DNA of 11,959 bases from Gammaproteobacteria bacterium (lineage in GTDB: Bacteria; Pseudomonadota; Gammaproteobacteria; Pseudomonadales; Pseudohongiellaceae): positions 1 to 11,959 of the forward strand of contig PWQG01000477.1 of NCBI GenBank assembly GCA_003556835.1, given 5' to 3'. A program made the position numbers and the translations under genes. The notes beneath the pieces were generated by a model, which had not been told where the DNA came from, did not search any database, and saw nothing but the letters and a program-made list of their open reading frames with translations. Shown here piece after piece: positions 5,903 through 11,959 of the stretch. The stretch's first letter is position 1. Each line of letters opens with the position of its first letter.

Positions 5903-7753
5903 ATGACGTATCAGGTACTGGCGAGAAAATGGCGGCCGAAAAACTTCGGCGAACTGGTCGGCCAGGAACATGTGCTGCGCACTCTCGGTCACGCCCTGGA
6001 CAAAGAACGTCTGCACCACGCCTATCTGTTCACCGGCACCCGAGGTGTTGGTAAAACCACCATTGCCCGTATACTGGCCAAATGTCTGAACTGTGAGCAG
6101 GGCATCAGCTCCGTTCCCTGCGAGCAATGCGACGCCTGTATTGAAATCAACAACGGTCGCTTCATGGACCTTATCGAGGTCGACGCCGCCTCCCGCACCA
6201 AGGTCGAGGATACCCGTGAACTGCTCGACAATGTGCAATACGCGCCCAGCAAGGGCCGTTTCAAGGTCTATCTGATCGATGAAGTGCACATGCTCTCCGG
6301 GCACAGCTTCAATGCGCTGCTCAAGACCCTGGAAGAGCCACCACCGCATGTGAAATTCCTGCTTGCGACCACTGATCCGCAGAAACTGCCGGTCACCATC
6401 CTGTCGCGTTGCCTGCAATTCAATCTCAAGAACCTGTCACCGGCCAAGATTGTCGATTACCTGCAGCAGGTTCTGCAAAGCGAGGGAATCGACTTTGACG
6501 AGGCTGCGCTATGGCACCTGGCCGGTGCAGCCGCCGGCAGTATGCGCGATGCCCTGACACTCCTGGATCAGGCCATTTCCTTTGGTGAGGGTGAAGTGCG
6601 CGAACCCGCCGTGGTGAGCCTGCTGGGCACACCGGATCAACGTACCGTGCTGGGACTGGTCGCGGACCTGCGCGACCGTGATGCGGCGAGCCTGCTGGAG
6701 ACCGTGGCCACGGTGGCCGAACACAATCCCGATTTTGCCCGCCTTCTGGAGCAGCTGCTGAGCAGTTTCCACCGTATCGCCACGGCGCAGCTGCTGCCCG
6801 ATGCGGTGGACAACAGCCAGGGCGACCGCAAGCAGATTCTGGAGCTGGCCGCTGCGTTCAGTGCAGAGGACGTCCAACTCTATTATCAGATTGCGCTCAA
6901 TACCCTGCAGGACATGAATGCGTCACCGGATCGACGCATGGCCTTTGAAATGGGACTGCTGCGAATGCTGGCCTTCAGTCCTGAGGTATTCCATCGCAAT
7001 CCGGACAACATGCCAGAGCTGGTAGAAGAAGAGCAAAAAAAAAAGCCCACTCTGAGCTCTGAGCCGGAACCGATACCGGATCCAGCCGGGCTGGCACCCA
7101 CCCCGCCAGAGTCCACACCAGAGCCCGTTTCAAGGCCTGTGCCAGAGCCGGGAACAGAGCCGATTCCCGAGCCCGCACAGCAGCAGAGCGAAGAGACCCC
7201 GGCTCAGGCCGGTCCCCTTGGCACTGAGCCCGGAACTGTATCCGATGTCATGGCTGCATCCGGCGAAATGGCAGACGAGGCTGAAGCGGACGATGCGGCG
7301 GTGGCAGATGAAGCGCCGGCCGCAGATATCCGGACCGACAGCGATGCCGGCCGGGTGGGTCTGCATGAATTGGGCAGCCGCAACTGGTGGCAAGTTGTAG
7401 AGCAACTGCCTTTGAGTGGACTCAGTGGCAATGTGCTGGCCAATTGCGACCTGCAATCCTGCGTGGCCGACCAGCTGGTGCTGGTACTCGATGAACAGCA
7501 GAGCACCCTGTACCGGGACGAACAGTGCGCCCTGTTTGCTGAACTGCTCAGTGAATACTTCGGCCACCGGGTTTCGGTCCGGGTTGAAACCGCCACGCCA
7601 CAGAGTGAAACCCCGGCCGCAAGACGGCAGCGCCTGCGCCGGGAGCGGGCCGCGCAGGCCCTGGAAACCTTCGCCGGAGATCCGGTGGTCAGGGACATCA
7701 TGGAGCGGTTTTCCGCGCGCATCGTGGATGATTCCCTGCAATACCCCGAATGA
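5903..7753 (+). CDS. dnaX: DNA polymerase III subunits tau (full length) and gamma (by slippage)
   Basis: The clamp-loader ATPase that loads the beta clamp and, as tau, links polymerase cores to the helicase. The full product is 616 residues (E. coli tau: 643). It begins with the canonical MTYQVLARKWRP, which fixes the ATG at 5903 despite a weak ribosome site. Walker A GTRGVGKT is at 45-52, zinc-binding cysteines at 64, 73, 76 and 79, Walker B LIDEVHML at 124-131, and the SRC arginine-finger motif at 168-170. The AAA+ and collar domains end near residue 375. A Pro/Glu-rich then acidic linker runs to about 480, followed by a tau-specific C-terminal domain ending with the conserved DPVVRDIMERFSARI. 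A ten-A run at codons 378-381 should yield a 386-residue gamma form. Next gene: ybaB, 16 bases downstream. Confidence 0.98.
   Translation: MTYQVLARKWRPKNFGELVGQEHVLRTLGHALDKERLHHAYLFTGTRGVGKTTIARILAKCLNCEQGISSVPCEQCDACIEINNGRFMDLIEVDAASRTKVEDTRELLDNVQYAPSKGRFKVYLIDEVHMLSGHSFNALLKTLEEPPPHVKFLLATTDPQKLPVTILSRCLQFNLKNLSPAKIVDYLQQVLQSEGIDFDEAALWHLAGAAAGSMRDALTLLDQAISFGEGEVREPAVVSLLGTPDQRTVLGLVADLRDRDAASLLETVATVAEHNPDFARLLEQLLSSFHRIATAQLLPDAVDNSQGDRKQILELAAAFSAEDVQLYYQIALNTLQDMNASPDRRMAFEMGLLRMLAFSPEVFHRNPDNMPELVEEEQKKKPTLSSEPEPIPDPAGLAPTPPESTPEPVSRPVPEPGTEPIPEPAQQQSEETPAQAGPLGTEPGTVSDVMAASGEMADEAEADDAAVADEAPAADIRTDSDAGRVGLHELGSRNWWQVVEQLPLSGLSGNVLANCDLQSCVADQLVLVLDEQQSTLYRDEQCALFAELLSEYFGHRVSVRVETATPQSETPAARRQRLRRERAAQALETFAGDPVVRDIMERFSARIVDDSLQYPE
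7035..7062 (+). promoter_or_regulatory. dnaX slippery site with stops in both alternative frames
   Basis: Ten consecutive A (7035-7044) followed by G are read in frame as CAA AAA AAA AAG, which contains the A-AAA-AAG heptamer known for -1 ribosomal frameshifting in E. coli dnaX. The run is also long enough for RNA polymerase slippage, as described for Thermus dnaX. In the -1 frame, translation adds AHSEL and stops at TGA 7060-7062. In the +1 frame it adds about two residues and stops at TGA 7053-7055. The two stops lie in a tandem heptamer CTCTGAG (7050-7063). A 5-bp hairpin CCAGC/GCTGG lies at 7082-7094, rather far for a ribosomal pause signal. Existence of the motif is certain; use is inferred. 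Confidence 0.85.
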
Positions 7754-7769
7754 GACAACAGAGGTTAGC

Positions 7770-8090
7770 ATGACAGACATCAATGAACTCATGAAACAGG
7801 CCAAGCAGATGCAGGAGCAAATGCAGAAGGCCCAGGAAGAGCAGGCCAATCGCGTGGTGATCGGTGAATCCGGTGCGGGCCTGGTCAAGGTACATATGAA
7901 CGGCCGCCACGATTGCCAGCAGGTGGAAATCAGTCCCGAGCTGCTCAGCGAGGACAAGGAAATCATGGAGGACCTGCTGGCTGCAGCCATCAATGACGCC
8001 GTGAAGAAGCTGGAAGCGCAGAACAAGGAAGCGCTCAGCGGCCTGGCCTCGGGTTTCAAGATGCCCGAAGGATTCAAATTCCCTTTCTGA
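7770..8090 (+). CDS. ybaB: YbaB/EbfC family nucleoid-associated protein
   Basis: A 106-residue DNA-binding protein of the YbaB/EbfC family, found as a dimer that binds and may bridge DNA; its exact role in the cell is not settled. The N-terminus (INELMKQAKQMQEQMQKAQEE, residues about 4-24) is the family's charged helix, followed by a compact beta core (VKVHMNGRHDCQQVEISPELL) and a C-terminal helical region ending with GFKMPEGFKFPF, the usual glycine/phenylalanine tail. Length is close to that of the E. coli protein (109). The ATG at 7770 has an AGAGG site five bases upstream. It sits between dnaX and recR, its classical location, supporting a link with DNA replication or recombination. Confidence 0.96.
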   Translation: MTDINELMKQAKQMQEQMQKAQEEQANRVVIGESGAGLVKVHMNGRHDCQQVEISPELLSEDKEIMEDLLAAAINDAVKKLEAQNKEALSGLASGFKMPEGFKFPF

Positions 8091-8100
8091 GGTATGCTTG

Positions 8101-8709
8101 ATGTTTTTCAGTCCGGCCGTCGAAGAACTGGTCAGCGCCCTGCGCTGCCTGCCCGGCGTGGGGCCACGCTCGGCCCGGCGTATGGCCCTGTATCTTCTGG
8201 AAAAGAACCGGGATGGGGGGCGGGAGCTGAGCCGCGTCATGGCCGAGGCCATGGAGAAGGTCGGCAACTGCCGTCAGTGCAGGACCCTTAATGAGTCCGA
8301 GCTGTGTCATATCTGCGCCCATTCCGGTCGTGACCGCAGCACCCTGTGTATTGTCGAATCACCCGCCGATGTGCACGCCATTGAGCAGACTTCGAGTTAC
8401 CGGGGCCTGTATTTCGTTCTCATGGGGCATCTGTCACCTATTGATGGAATCGGACCGGAAGAGCTGGGTATTGACGAGTTGCTCGCACTGGCGGACGAAT
8501 TGTCACTCGAGGAAGTGATCCTGGCCAATAACACAACCGTGGAAGGGGAAGCCACCGCCTGGTATATCGCCGAACAACTGCAGGACCGTGGCGTGGCCAT
8601 CTCCCGTATTGCACATGGCGTGCCGGTGGGCGGAGAGCTCGAATATGTCGATGGTGGCACTCTCAGCCACGCATTCAACGGAAGACAACGCATTCAGAGG
8701 TCAACGTGA
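8101..8709 (+). CDS. recR: Recombination mediator protein RecR
   Basis: RecR works with RecO (and RecF) to load RecA on SSB-coated single-stranded DNA during gap repair. The 202-residue product has the N-terminal helix-hairpin-helix LRCLPGVGPRSARR, a zinc finger with cysteines at 57, 60, 69 and 72 (same positions as in E. coli), a Toprim domain starting at CIVESPADVHAIE with the conserved LMGHLSPIDGIGPEE and TVEGEATA motifs, and the C-terminal SRIAHGVPVGGELEYVDGGTLSHA. The ATG at 8101 is preferred over the TTG directly before it because the GAGG site (8089-8092) is then eight bases away. GAGG overlaps the ybaB stop, so translation is probably coupled. Confidence 0.98.
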   Translation: MFFSPAVEELVSALRCLPGVGPRSARRMALYLLEKNRDGGRELSRVMAEAMEKVGNCRQCRTLNESELCHICAHSGRDRSTLCIVESPADVHAIEQTSSYRGLYFVLMGHLSPIDGIGPEELGIDELLALADELSLEEVILANNTTVEGEATAWYIAEQLQDRGVAISRIAHGVPVGGELEYVDGGTLSHAFNGRQRIQRST

Positions 8710-9884
8710 GCAACGATATCACCACACCACAGTGGGTCAGCGACGACGGACAATTGCGCGAATTATGCAACCGCTGGGAGAAACTGCCGGTATTGGCCAT
8801 CGATACCGAATTCATCCGGGTCAACACTTTTTATCCCCAAATCGGTCTGCTTCAGGTCTGTGACGGGGAGGGCAGCTATCTGCTGGATCCGCTCGCCCTG
8901 GAGGATTGGGGGGCTTTCCGGGAATTGTTGCAGGCACCCGAAGTGCTCAAGGTCCTGCATTCCTGTTCCGAAGACCTGCTGGTGTTCAAGGAATATTTCG
9001 ATCTGATTCCCGGGCCGATCTTTGACACCCAGCGCGCGGCTGCTTTTCTTGGCATGGGTTACAGCATCAGCTATCAGAATCTGGTATCCGAGCTGCTGGA
9101 TATCCATGTCGGCAAGGGAGAGACCCGATCCGATTGGCTACGACGGCCATTGTCGGAGCAGCAGAAGGCCTATGCCGCCCTGGATGTGGCCTATCTGCTG
9201 GAAATGTATGCCTACCTGAAAGAGAGACTGCAGGAGCGTGGACAACTGGAATGGTTGCAGGCCGAATGCGAAGAGATGCGTGAGATTGCGCGGCAGGTCG
9301 AGGACGAAGCGAACTGGGAGGATTTCTACCTGAATATGGGGGCGTCCTGGCGCCTGGATCGAGCACAACTCGCTGTGCTGCGTCGCCTATCGATATGGCG
9401 TGAGCAGCAGGCGAGGCACCAGAACCGGCCGCGCCCCTGGGTGGCGCGTGATGCGGACCTGATTCTGTTGGCCGAAGAGCAGCCGCAGAGTGCCGCCGAG
9501 CTGAAAGCCATGAGTGGGGAGAAGGAATTGTCCCGCGATGTGCTGAAACAGGATCCGGAAACACTCTGTCGTCTGATCGCTGAAGGTCGGGAACAGAGCA
9601 TCCCTGCAGACGCCGAGGCGCAGGGCAAACCCCTGAGCCCGGACCAGCGACGTCGACTCAAGCACTGCCAGGCGGCAACAAAACGGGTCGCGTCGGAAAC
9701 CGGAATCGCCGTGGAACTGCTGGCACGCAAGAAACAATTGATCGCTTTGCTGCTGGCATTTGATGGACCCGGTGTCTTCGAGTGGCCAGCGGAGCTCGAT
9801 GGATGGCGTCGGGCCCTGTTGGAGAAACCCCTGCTGGCAGCGTTGCAGCCACAGGGCGAAACAACGGCTGGAGTAGATGCCTGA
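8706..9884 (+). CDS. rnd: Ribonuclease D
   Basis: A 3'-to-5' exoribonuclease that trims tRNA precursors and other small RNAs. The 392-residue product (E. coli about 375) carries the DEDDy catalytic set: D33 and E35 in IDTEF, D90 in HSCSEDL, and Y155/D159 in YAALDVAYL. The HRDC-type helical domain follows from about residue 215 (LDRAQLAVLRRLSIWREQQA), with a second, more divergent helical region to the C-terminus. The start is GTG at 8706, overlapping the recR stop by four bases (GTGA), with an AGAGG site at 8696-8700. The overlap points to translational coupling with recR, a join not found in E. coli, where rnd is elsewhere. Confidence 0.96.
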   Translation: MSNDITTPQWVSDDGQLRELCNRWEKLPVLAIDTEFIRVNTFYPQIGLLQVCDGEGSYLLDPLALEDWGAFRELLQAPEVLKVLHSCSEDLLVFKEYFDLIPGPIFDTQRAAAFLGMGYSISYQNLVSELLDIHVGKGETRSDWLRRPLSEQQKAYAALDVAYLLEMYAYLKERLQERGQLEWLQAECEEMREIARQVEDEANWEDFYLNMGASWRLDRAQLAVLRRLSIWREQQARHQNRPRPWVARDADLILLAEEQPQSAAELKAMSGEKELSRDVLKQDPETLCRLIAEGREQSIPADAEAQGKPLSPDQRRRLKHCQAATKRVASETGIAVELLARKKQLIALLLAFDGPGVFEWPAELDGWRRALLEKPLLAALQPQGETTAGVDA

Positions 9885-10347
9885 GATGAGCGAATTACGA
9901 CTACGAGAACGCTTCTGGGAATTGCCTCTCAACAGCCTGAATCGGGCCGAGTGGGAGGCCCTGTGTGACGGTTGTGCGCGCTGCTGCCTGAGCAAGCTGC
10001 AGGATGAGGACAGCGGGGAAGTGGTATACACACGCGTGGTCTGCCGCTATCTGGACCAGGGCCAGTGCCGCTGCACGGAATACAAGCGACGTCAGGAGCT
10101 GGTACCCGACTGCCTGGTGCTTACGCCCGAGAACCTGCCGCGACTCGACTGGATTCCCGATACCTGTGCCTATAAACTCCGGGAGCAGGGTTTGCCGTTG
10201 CCGGACTGGCATCCATTGCTCAGCGGATCGCGCGAGGCCATGGAGGTGGCTGGCATTCCGGTCACCGGAAAGGTGATTTCCGAGGACCACGTCCATGAGG
10301 ACGGAATGGAGGAACACGTCATTCGCTGGGTGAACGCGGCATGTTAG
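9877..10347 (+). CDS. ycgN: YcgN family cysteine-cluster protein (UPF0260)
   Basis: A 156-residue protein of the YcgN/UPF0260 family, whose function is not established. It has nine conserved-type cysteines at 30, 33, 36, 37, 56, 64, 66, 79 and 97, starting with the diagnostic LCDGCARCC motif and including CRCTEY, PDCLVL and TCAY. The spacing suggests metal or iron-sulfur binding, which is inference. The ending PLPDWHPLLSGSREAM is also typical. Two starts are possible: ATG 9877, overlapping the rnd stop by eight bases, or ATG 9886; a GGAG at 9870-9873 is too close to the first and a little far from the second, so the N-terminus is uncertain by three residues. It overlaps the next gene by seven bases. 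Confidence 0.93.
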   Translation: MPEMSELRLRERFWELPLNSLNRAEWEALCDGCARCCLSKLQDEDSGEVVYTRVVCRYLDQGQCRCTEYKRRQELVPDCLVLTPENLPRLDWIPDTCAYKLREQGLPLPDWHPLLSGSREAMEVAGIPVTGKVISEDHVHEDGMEEHVIRWVNAAC

Positions 10348-10679
10348 GCATCTACGGCTATCTCACCAGCTGGGCCATCTATCTGGCCGCTGGCACCCTC
10401 TGTTTTGTGTTGTTCTACCGGGCCACACGCGGCCTGCGACCGAACGTCCTGGCAAATGTGCTGCGTGCGATTTTTGCTGCCCTGATCTACACCCCGTGGT
10501 ACGTCGCTGCCGACCAGGACCTGATGGCCCCGGCCCTGATGGTTGTGGCCCTGGATGTGATCACACTGCAGGAAGAGGCGGCCTTTGTACGAGCCCTTGT
10601 ACCACTGACCCTGGCCATCATCGTGGCGGTACTCGTGGCGCTGTTTACGGGCCTGTTTCGAGGCCTGCGACGTAAATGA
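10341..10679 (+). CDS. Small integral membrane protein of unknown function
   Basis: A 112-residue protein I do not recognise by name. Hydrophobic segments lie at about residues 7-26, 36-57 and 85-106, with a further moderately hydrophobic stretch at 62-76, so three or four membrane passes are likely. Short basic patches (RATRGLR at 27-33, RGLRRK at the end) would face the cytoplasm. A YTPWYVAADQDLMAPA loop sits after the second segment. Its ATG overlaps the ycgN stop by seven bases, and codon use matches the neighbours, so it is a real gene of the operon. Position between ycgN and the MoxR/VWA pair gives no clear function. Confidence 0.85.
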   Translation: MLGIYGYLTSWAIYLAAGTLCFVLFYRATRGLRPNVLANVLRAIFAALIYTPWYVAADQDLMAPALMVVALDVITLQEEAAFVRALVPLTLAIIVAVLVALFTGLFRGLRRK

Positions 10680-10725
10680 ATCCCGATAGTATCCCAACGC
10701 CCTGAACATGGAGACAGCAATTGGC

Positions 10726-11574
10726 ATGAAATTCACCGGAACCGAGAATTATGTGGCCACTGAGGAGCTGCAGATGGCGGTCAATGCCGCCATCAGCCTG
10801 CAGAAACCCCTGTTGATCAAGGGCGAACCGGGCACGGGCAAGACCATGCTGGCCGAGGAGATTGCCGCCACCCTGGATACCGAGCTGATCCAGTGGCATA
10901 TCAAGTCGACCACCAAGGCCCAGCAGGGGCTGTATGAATACGATGCGGTCTCACGGCTGCGCGATTCCCAGCTCGGCGATGATCGGGTGCACGACATCGG
11001 CAACTATATCGTCAAGGGCAAGCTCTGGCAGGCGTTTGACGCGGACCGGCCGGTGGTGTTGTTGATCGACGAGATCGACAAGGCTGACATTGAATTCCCC
11101 AATGATCTGCTGCTGGAAATCGATCGCATGGAGTTCTTTGTCTACGAAACCCAGCAACACATCAAGGCGCGACACCGTCCAGTGGTGTTGATCACCAGTA
11201 ATAATGAAAAAGAATTGCCTGATGCCTTCCTGCGCCGCTGTTTTTTCCACTTCATAACCTTTCCCGATGCCGAGACCATGAAGCGGATCGTCAAGGTGCA
11301 CCACCCGGACATCAAGCAGGAACTGCTCAGTCAGGCCATGGAGACTTTCTTCCAATTGCGTGAGGTTCCGGGGCTGAAGAAAAAACCCTCGACCTCGGAG
11401 CTGATCGACTGGCTCAAGTTGCTGGTGGCCGATGATATTCCGGAGGATGTGCTCAAGGATCACGAGAACCGCAATGCCATCCCGCCCCTCTACGGAGCCT
11501 TGCTCAAGAATGAGCAGGATGTACACTTGATGGAGAAACTCGCCTTCATGCACCGGGCCCGTCAGAATCGCTGA
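10726..11574 (+). CDS. MoxR-type AAA+ ATPase
   Basis: A 282-residue AAA+ ATPase of the MoxR group, which generally act as chaperones that activate or insert cofactors into partner enzymes together with a VWA-domain protein. Walker A GEPGTGKT is at 33-40, Walker B LLIDEID at 112-118 (D115, E116), sensor 1 TSN at 157-159, and the arginine pair in FLRRCFF at 170-171. The start was set at ATG 10726 (MKFTGTENYVAT), which fits homologues; the upstream ATG at 10708 is in frame, but its GGAGA is better read as the ribosome site for 10726. The stop overlaps the start of the VWA gene (TGATG), strongly suggesting the two products act together. The client protein is unknown; the PQQ enzymes in this window are far off and in a different transcription unit. 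Confidence 0.94.
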   Translation: MKFTGTENYVATEELQMAVNAAISLQKPLLIKGEPGTGKTMLAEEIAATLDTELIQWHIKSTTKAQQGLYEYDAVSRLRDSQLGDDRVHDIGNYIVKGKLWQAFDADRPVVLLIDEIDKADIEFPNDLLLEIDRMEFFVYETQQHIKARHRPVVLITSNNEKELPDAFLRRCFFHFITFPDAETMKRIVKVHHPDIKQELLSQAMETFFQLREVPGLKKKPSTSELIDWLKLLVADDIPEDVLKDHENRNAIPPLYGALLKNEQDVHLMEKLAFMHRARQNR

Positions 11575-11959
11575 TGCTGATCAATTTCTTCTACACCCTG
11601 CGTCGGGAGCGTGTCCCTGTCACCATAGGTGAGCTGTTCACCCTGCTGGAGTGTCTCCGCCAGGGCTATGCCTTTGCCGACATGGAGCAGTTCTATCTGC
11701 TGGCCCGGCTCTGCATGGTCAAGGACGAGAAGCACTACGACAAGTTTGACCGGGCTTTTGCACGGTATTTCAAAGAACTGGAAAGCCTGGATGAGCTGCT
11801 CAGTGCGGCCATTCCGGATGAGTGGCTGCGCAAGGAGTTCGAGGCTTCGCTCAGTGATGAGGAAATGGCCCGTATCCAGTCGAAAGGGGGGCTGCAGGAA
11901 CTGTTGGAAGAATTCCAGCGGCGACTGGAGGAACAGAAGGAGCGTCACCAGGGCGGCAA
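11574..11959 (+). CDS. VWA-domain protein (CoxE-like), N-terminal part
   Basis: The first 128 codons of a gene that runs off the window end. The N-terminus MLINFFYTLRRERVPVTIGEL, the MEQFYLLARLCMVKDEKHYDKFDRAF segment and the charged, glutamate-rich stretch after residue 80 match the N-terminal region of VWA-domain proteins coded next to MoxR ATPases. The VWA domain itself, with its metal-binding MIDAS site, would be in the missing C-terminal half and is not seen. The ATG at 11574 shares bases with the stop of the ATPase gene (TGATG), and there is no good separate ribosome site, so translation is probably coupled. Family call rests on the N-terminus and context. Confidence 0.85.
   Translation, partial: MLINFFYTLRRERVPVTIGELFTLLECLRQGYAFADMEQFYLLARLCMVKDEKHYDKFDRAFARYFKELESLDELLSAAIPDEWLRKEFEASLSDEEMARIQSKGGLQELLEEFQRRLEEQKERHQGG

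Noticed and set aside
7035..7044. The ten-A run as a sequencing error or broken dnaX
   Set aside because: The zero frame is intact on both sides and gives a complete tau protein; the run sits where programmed slippage is known in dnaX genes.

Overview
The window is chromosomal DNA from a moderately GC-rich bacterium, most likely a non-enteric gammaproteobacterium. The DnaX, YbaB, RecR, RNase D, YcgN, long-form QueF and 4.5S RNA sequences all look gammaproteobacterial, and the tRNA-Ser encodes its own CCA end. Genus cannot be decided from the sequence alone. All protein genes lie on the + strand; only tRNA-Ser is on the - strand.

Left part (1-1240): the C-terminal end of an ABC-2 type permease, then queF (queuosine precursor reductase). 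The last ~55 codons of queF have almost only G or T in third position although the protein stays conserved. Middle gap (1241-1811): a gene-free stretch with a short hairpin, a ~130-base multi-hairpin element whose two ends copy the 3' end of the neighbouring tRNA-Ser in opposite orientations, the tRNA-Ser(GGA) gene, and the upstream region of the next gene.

Region 1812-5649: two overlapping tandem paralogues encoding exported, cysteine-free PQQ-type beta-propeller dehydrogenases. They resemble the soluble part of membrane glucose dehydrogenase but lack its membrane anchor and any haem domain. No PQQ synthesis gene or electron acceptor is present in the window.

Region 5650-11959: the 4.5S SRP RNA gene (ffs) with a good sigma70-like promoter, then a tightly packed run dnaX - ybaB/ebfC - recR - rnd - ycgN - small membrane protein - MoxR-type AAA+ ATPase - VWA-domain protein (cut by the window end). 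The first three form the classical replication/repair cluster, and several later genes overlap by a few bases, suggesting one long transcript with possible read-through from ffs. dnaX has a ten-A slippery run followed by stops in both alternative frames, a clear setup for a short gamma subunit.

Most of the window is well-known housekeeping content. The parts that best repay attention are the tRNA-derived multi-hairpin element at 1377-1509, the strand-asymmetric codon drift next to it, the dnaX slippage site, and the duplicated dehydrogenases.
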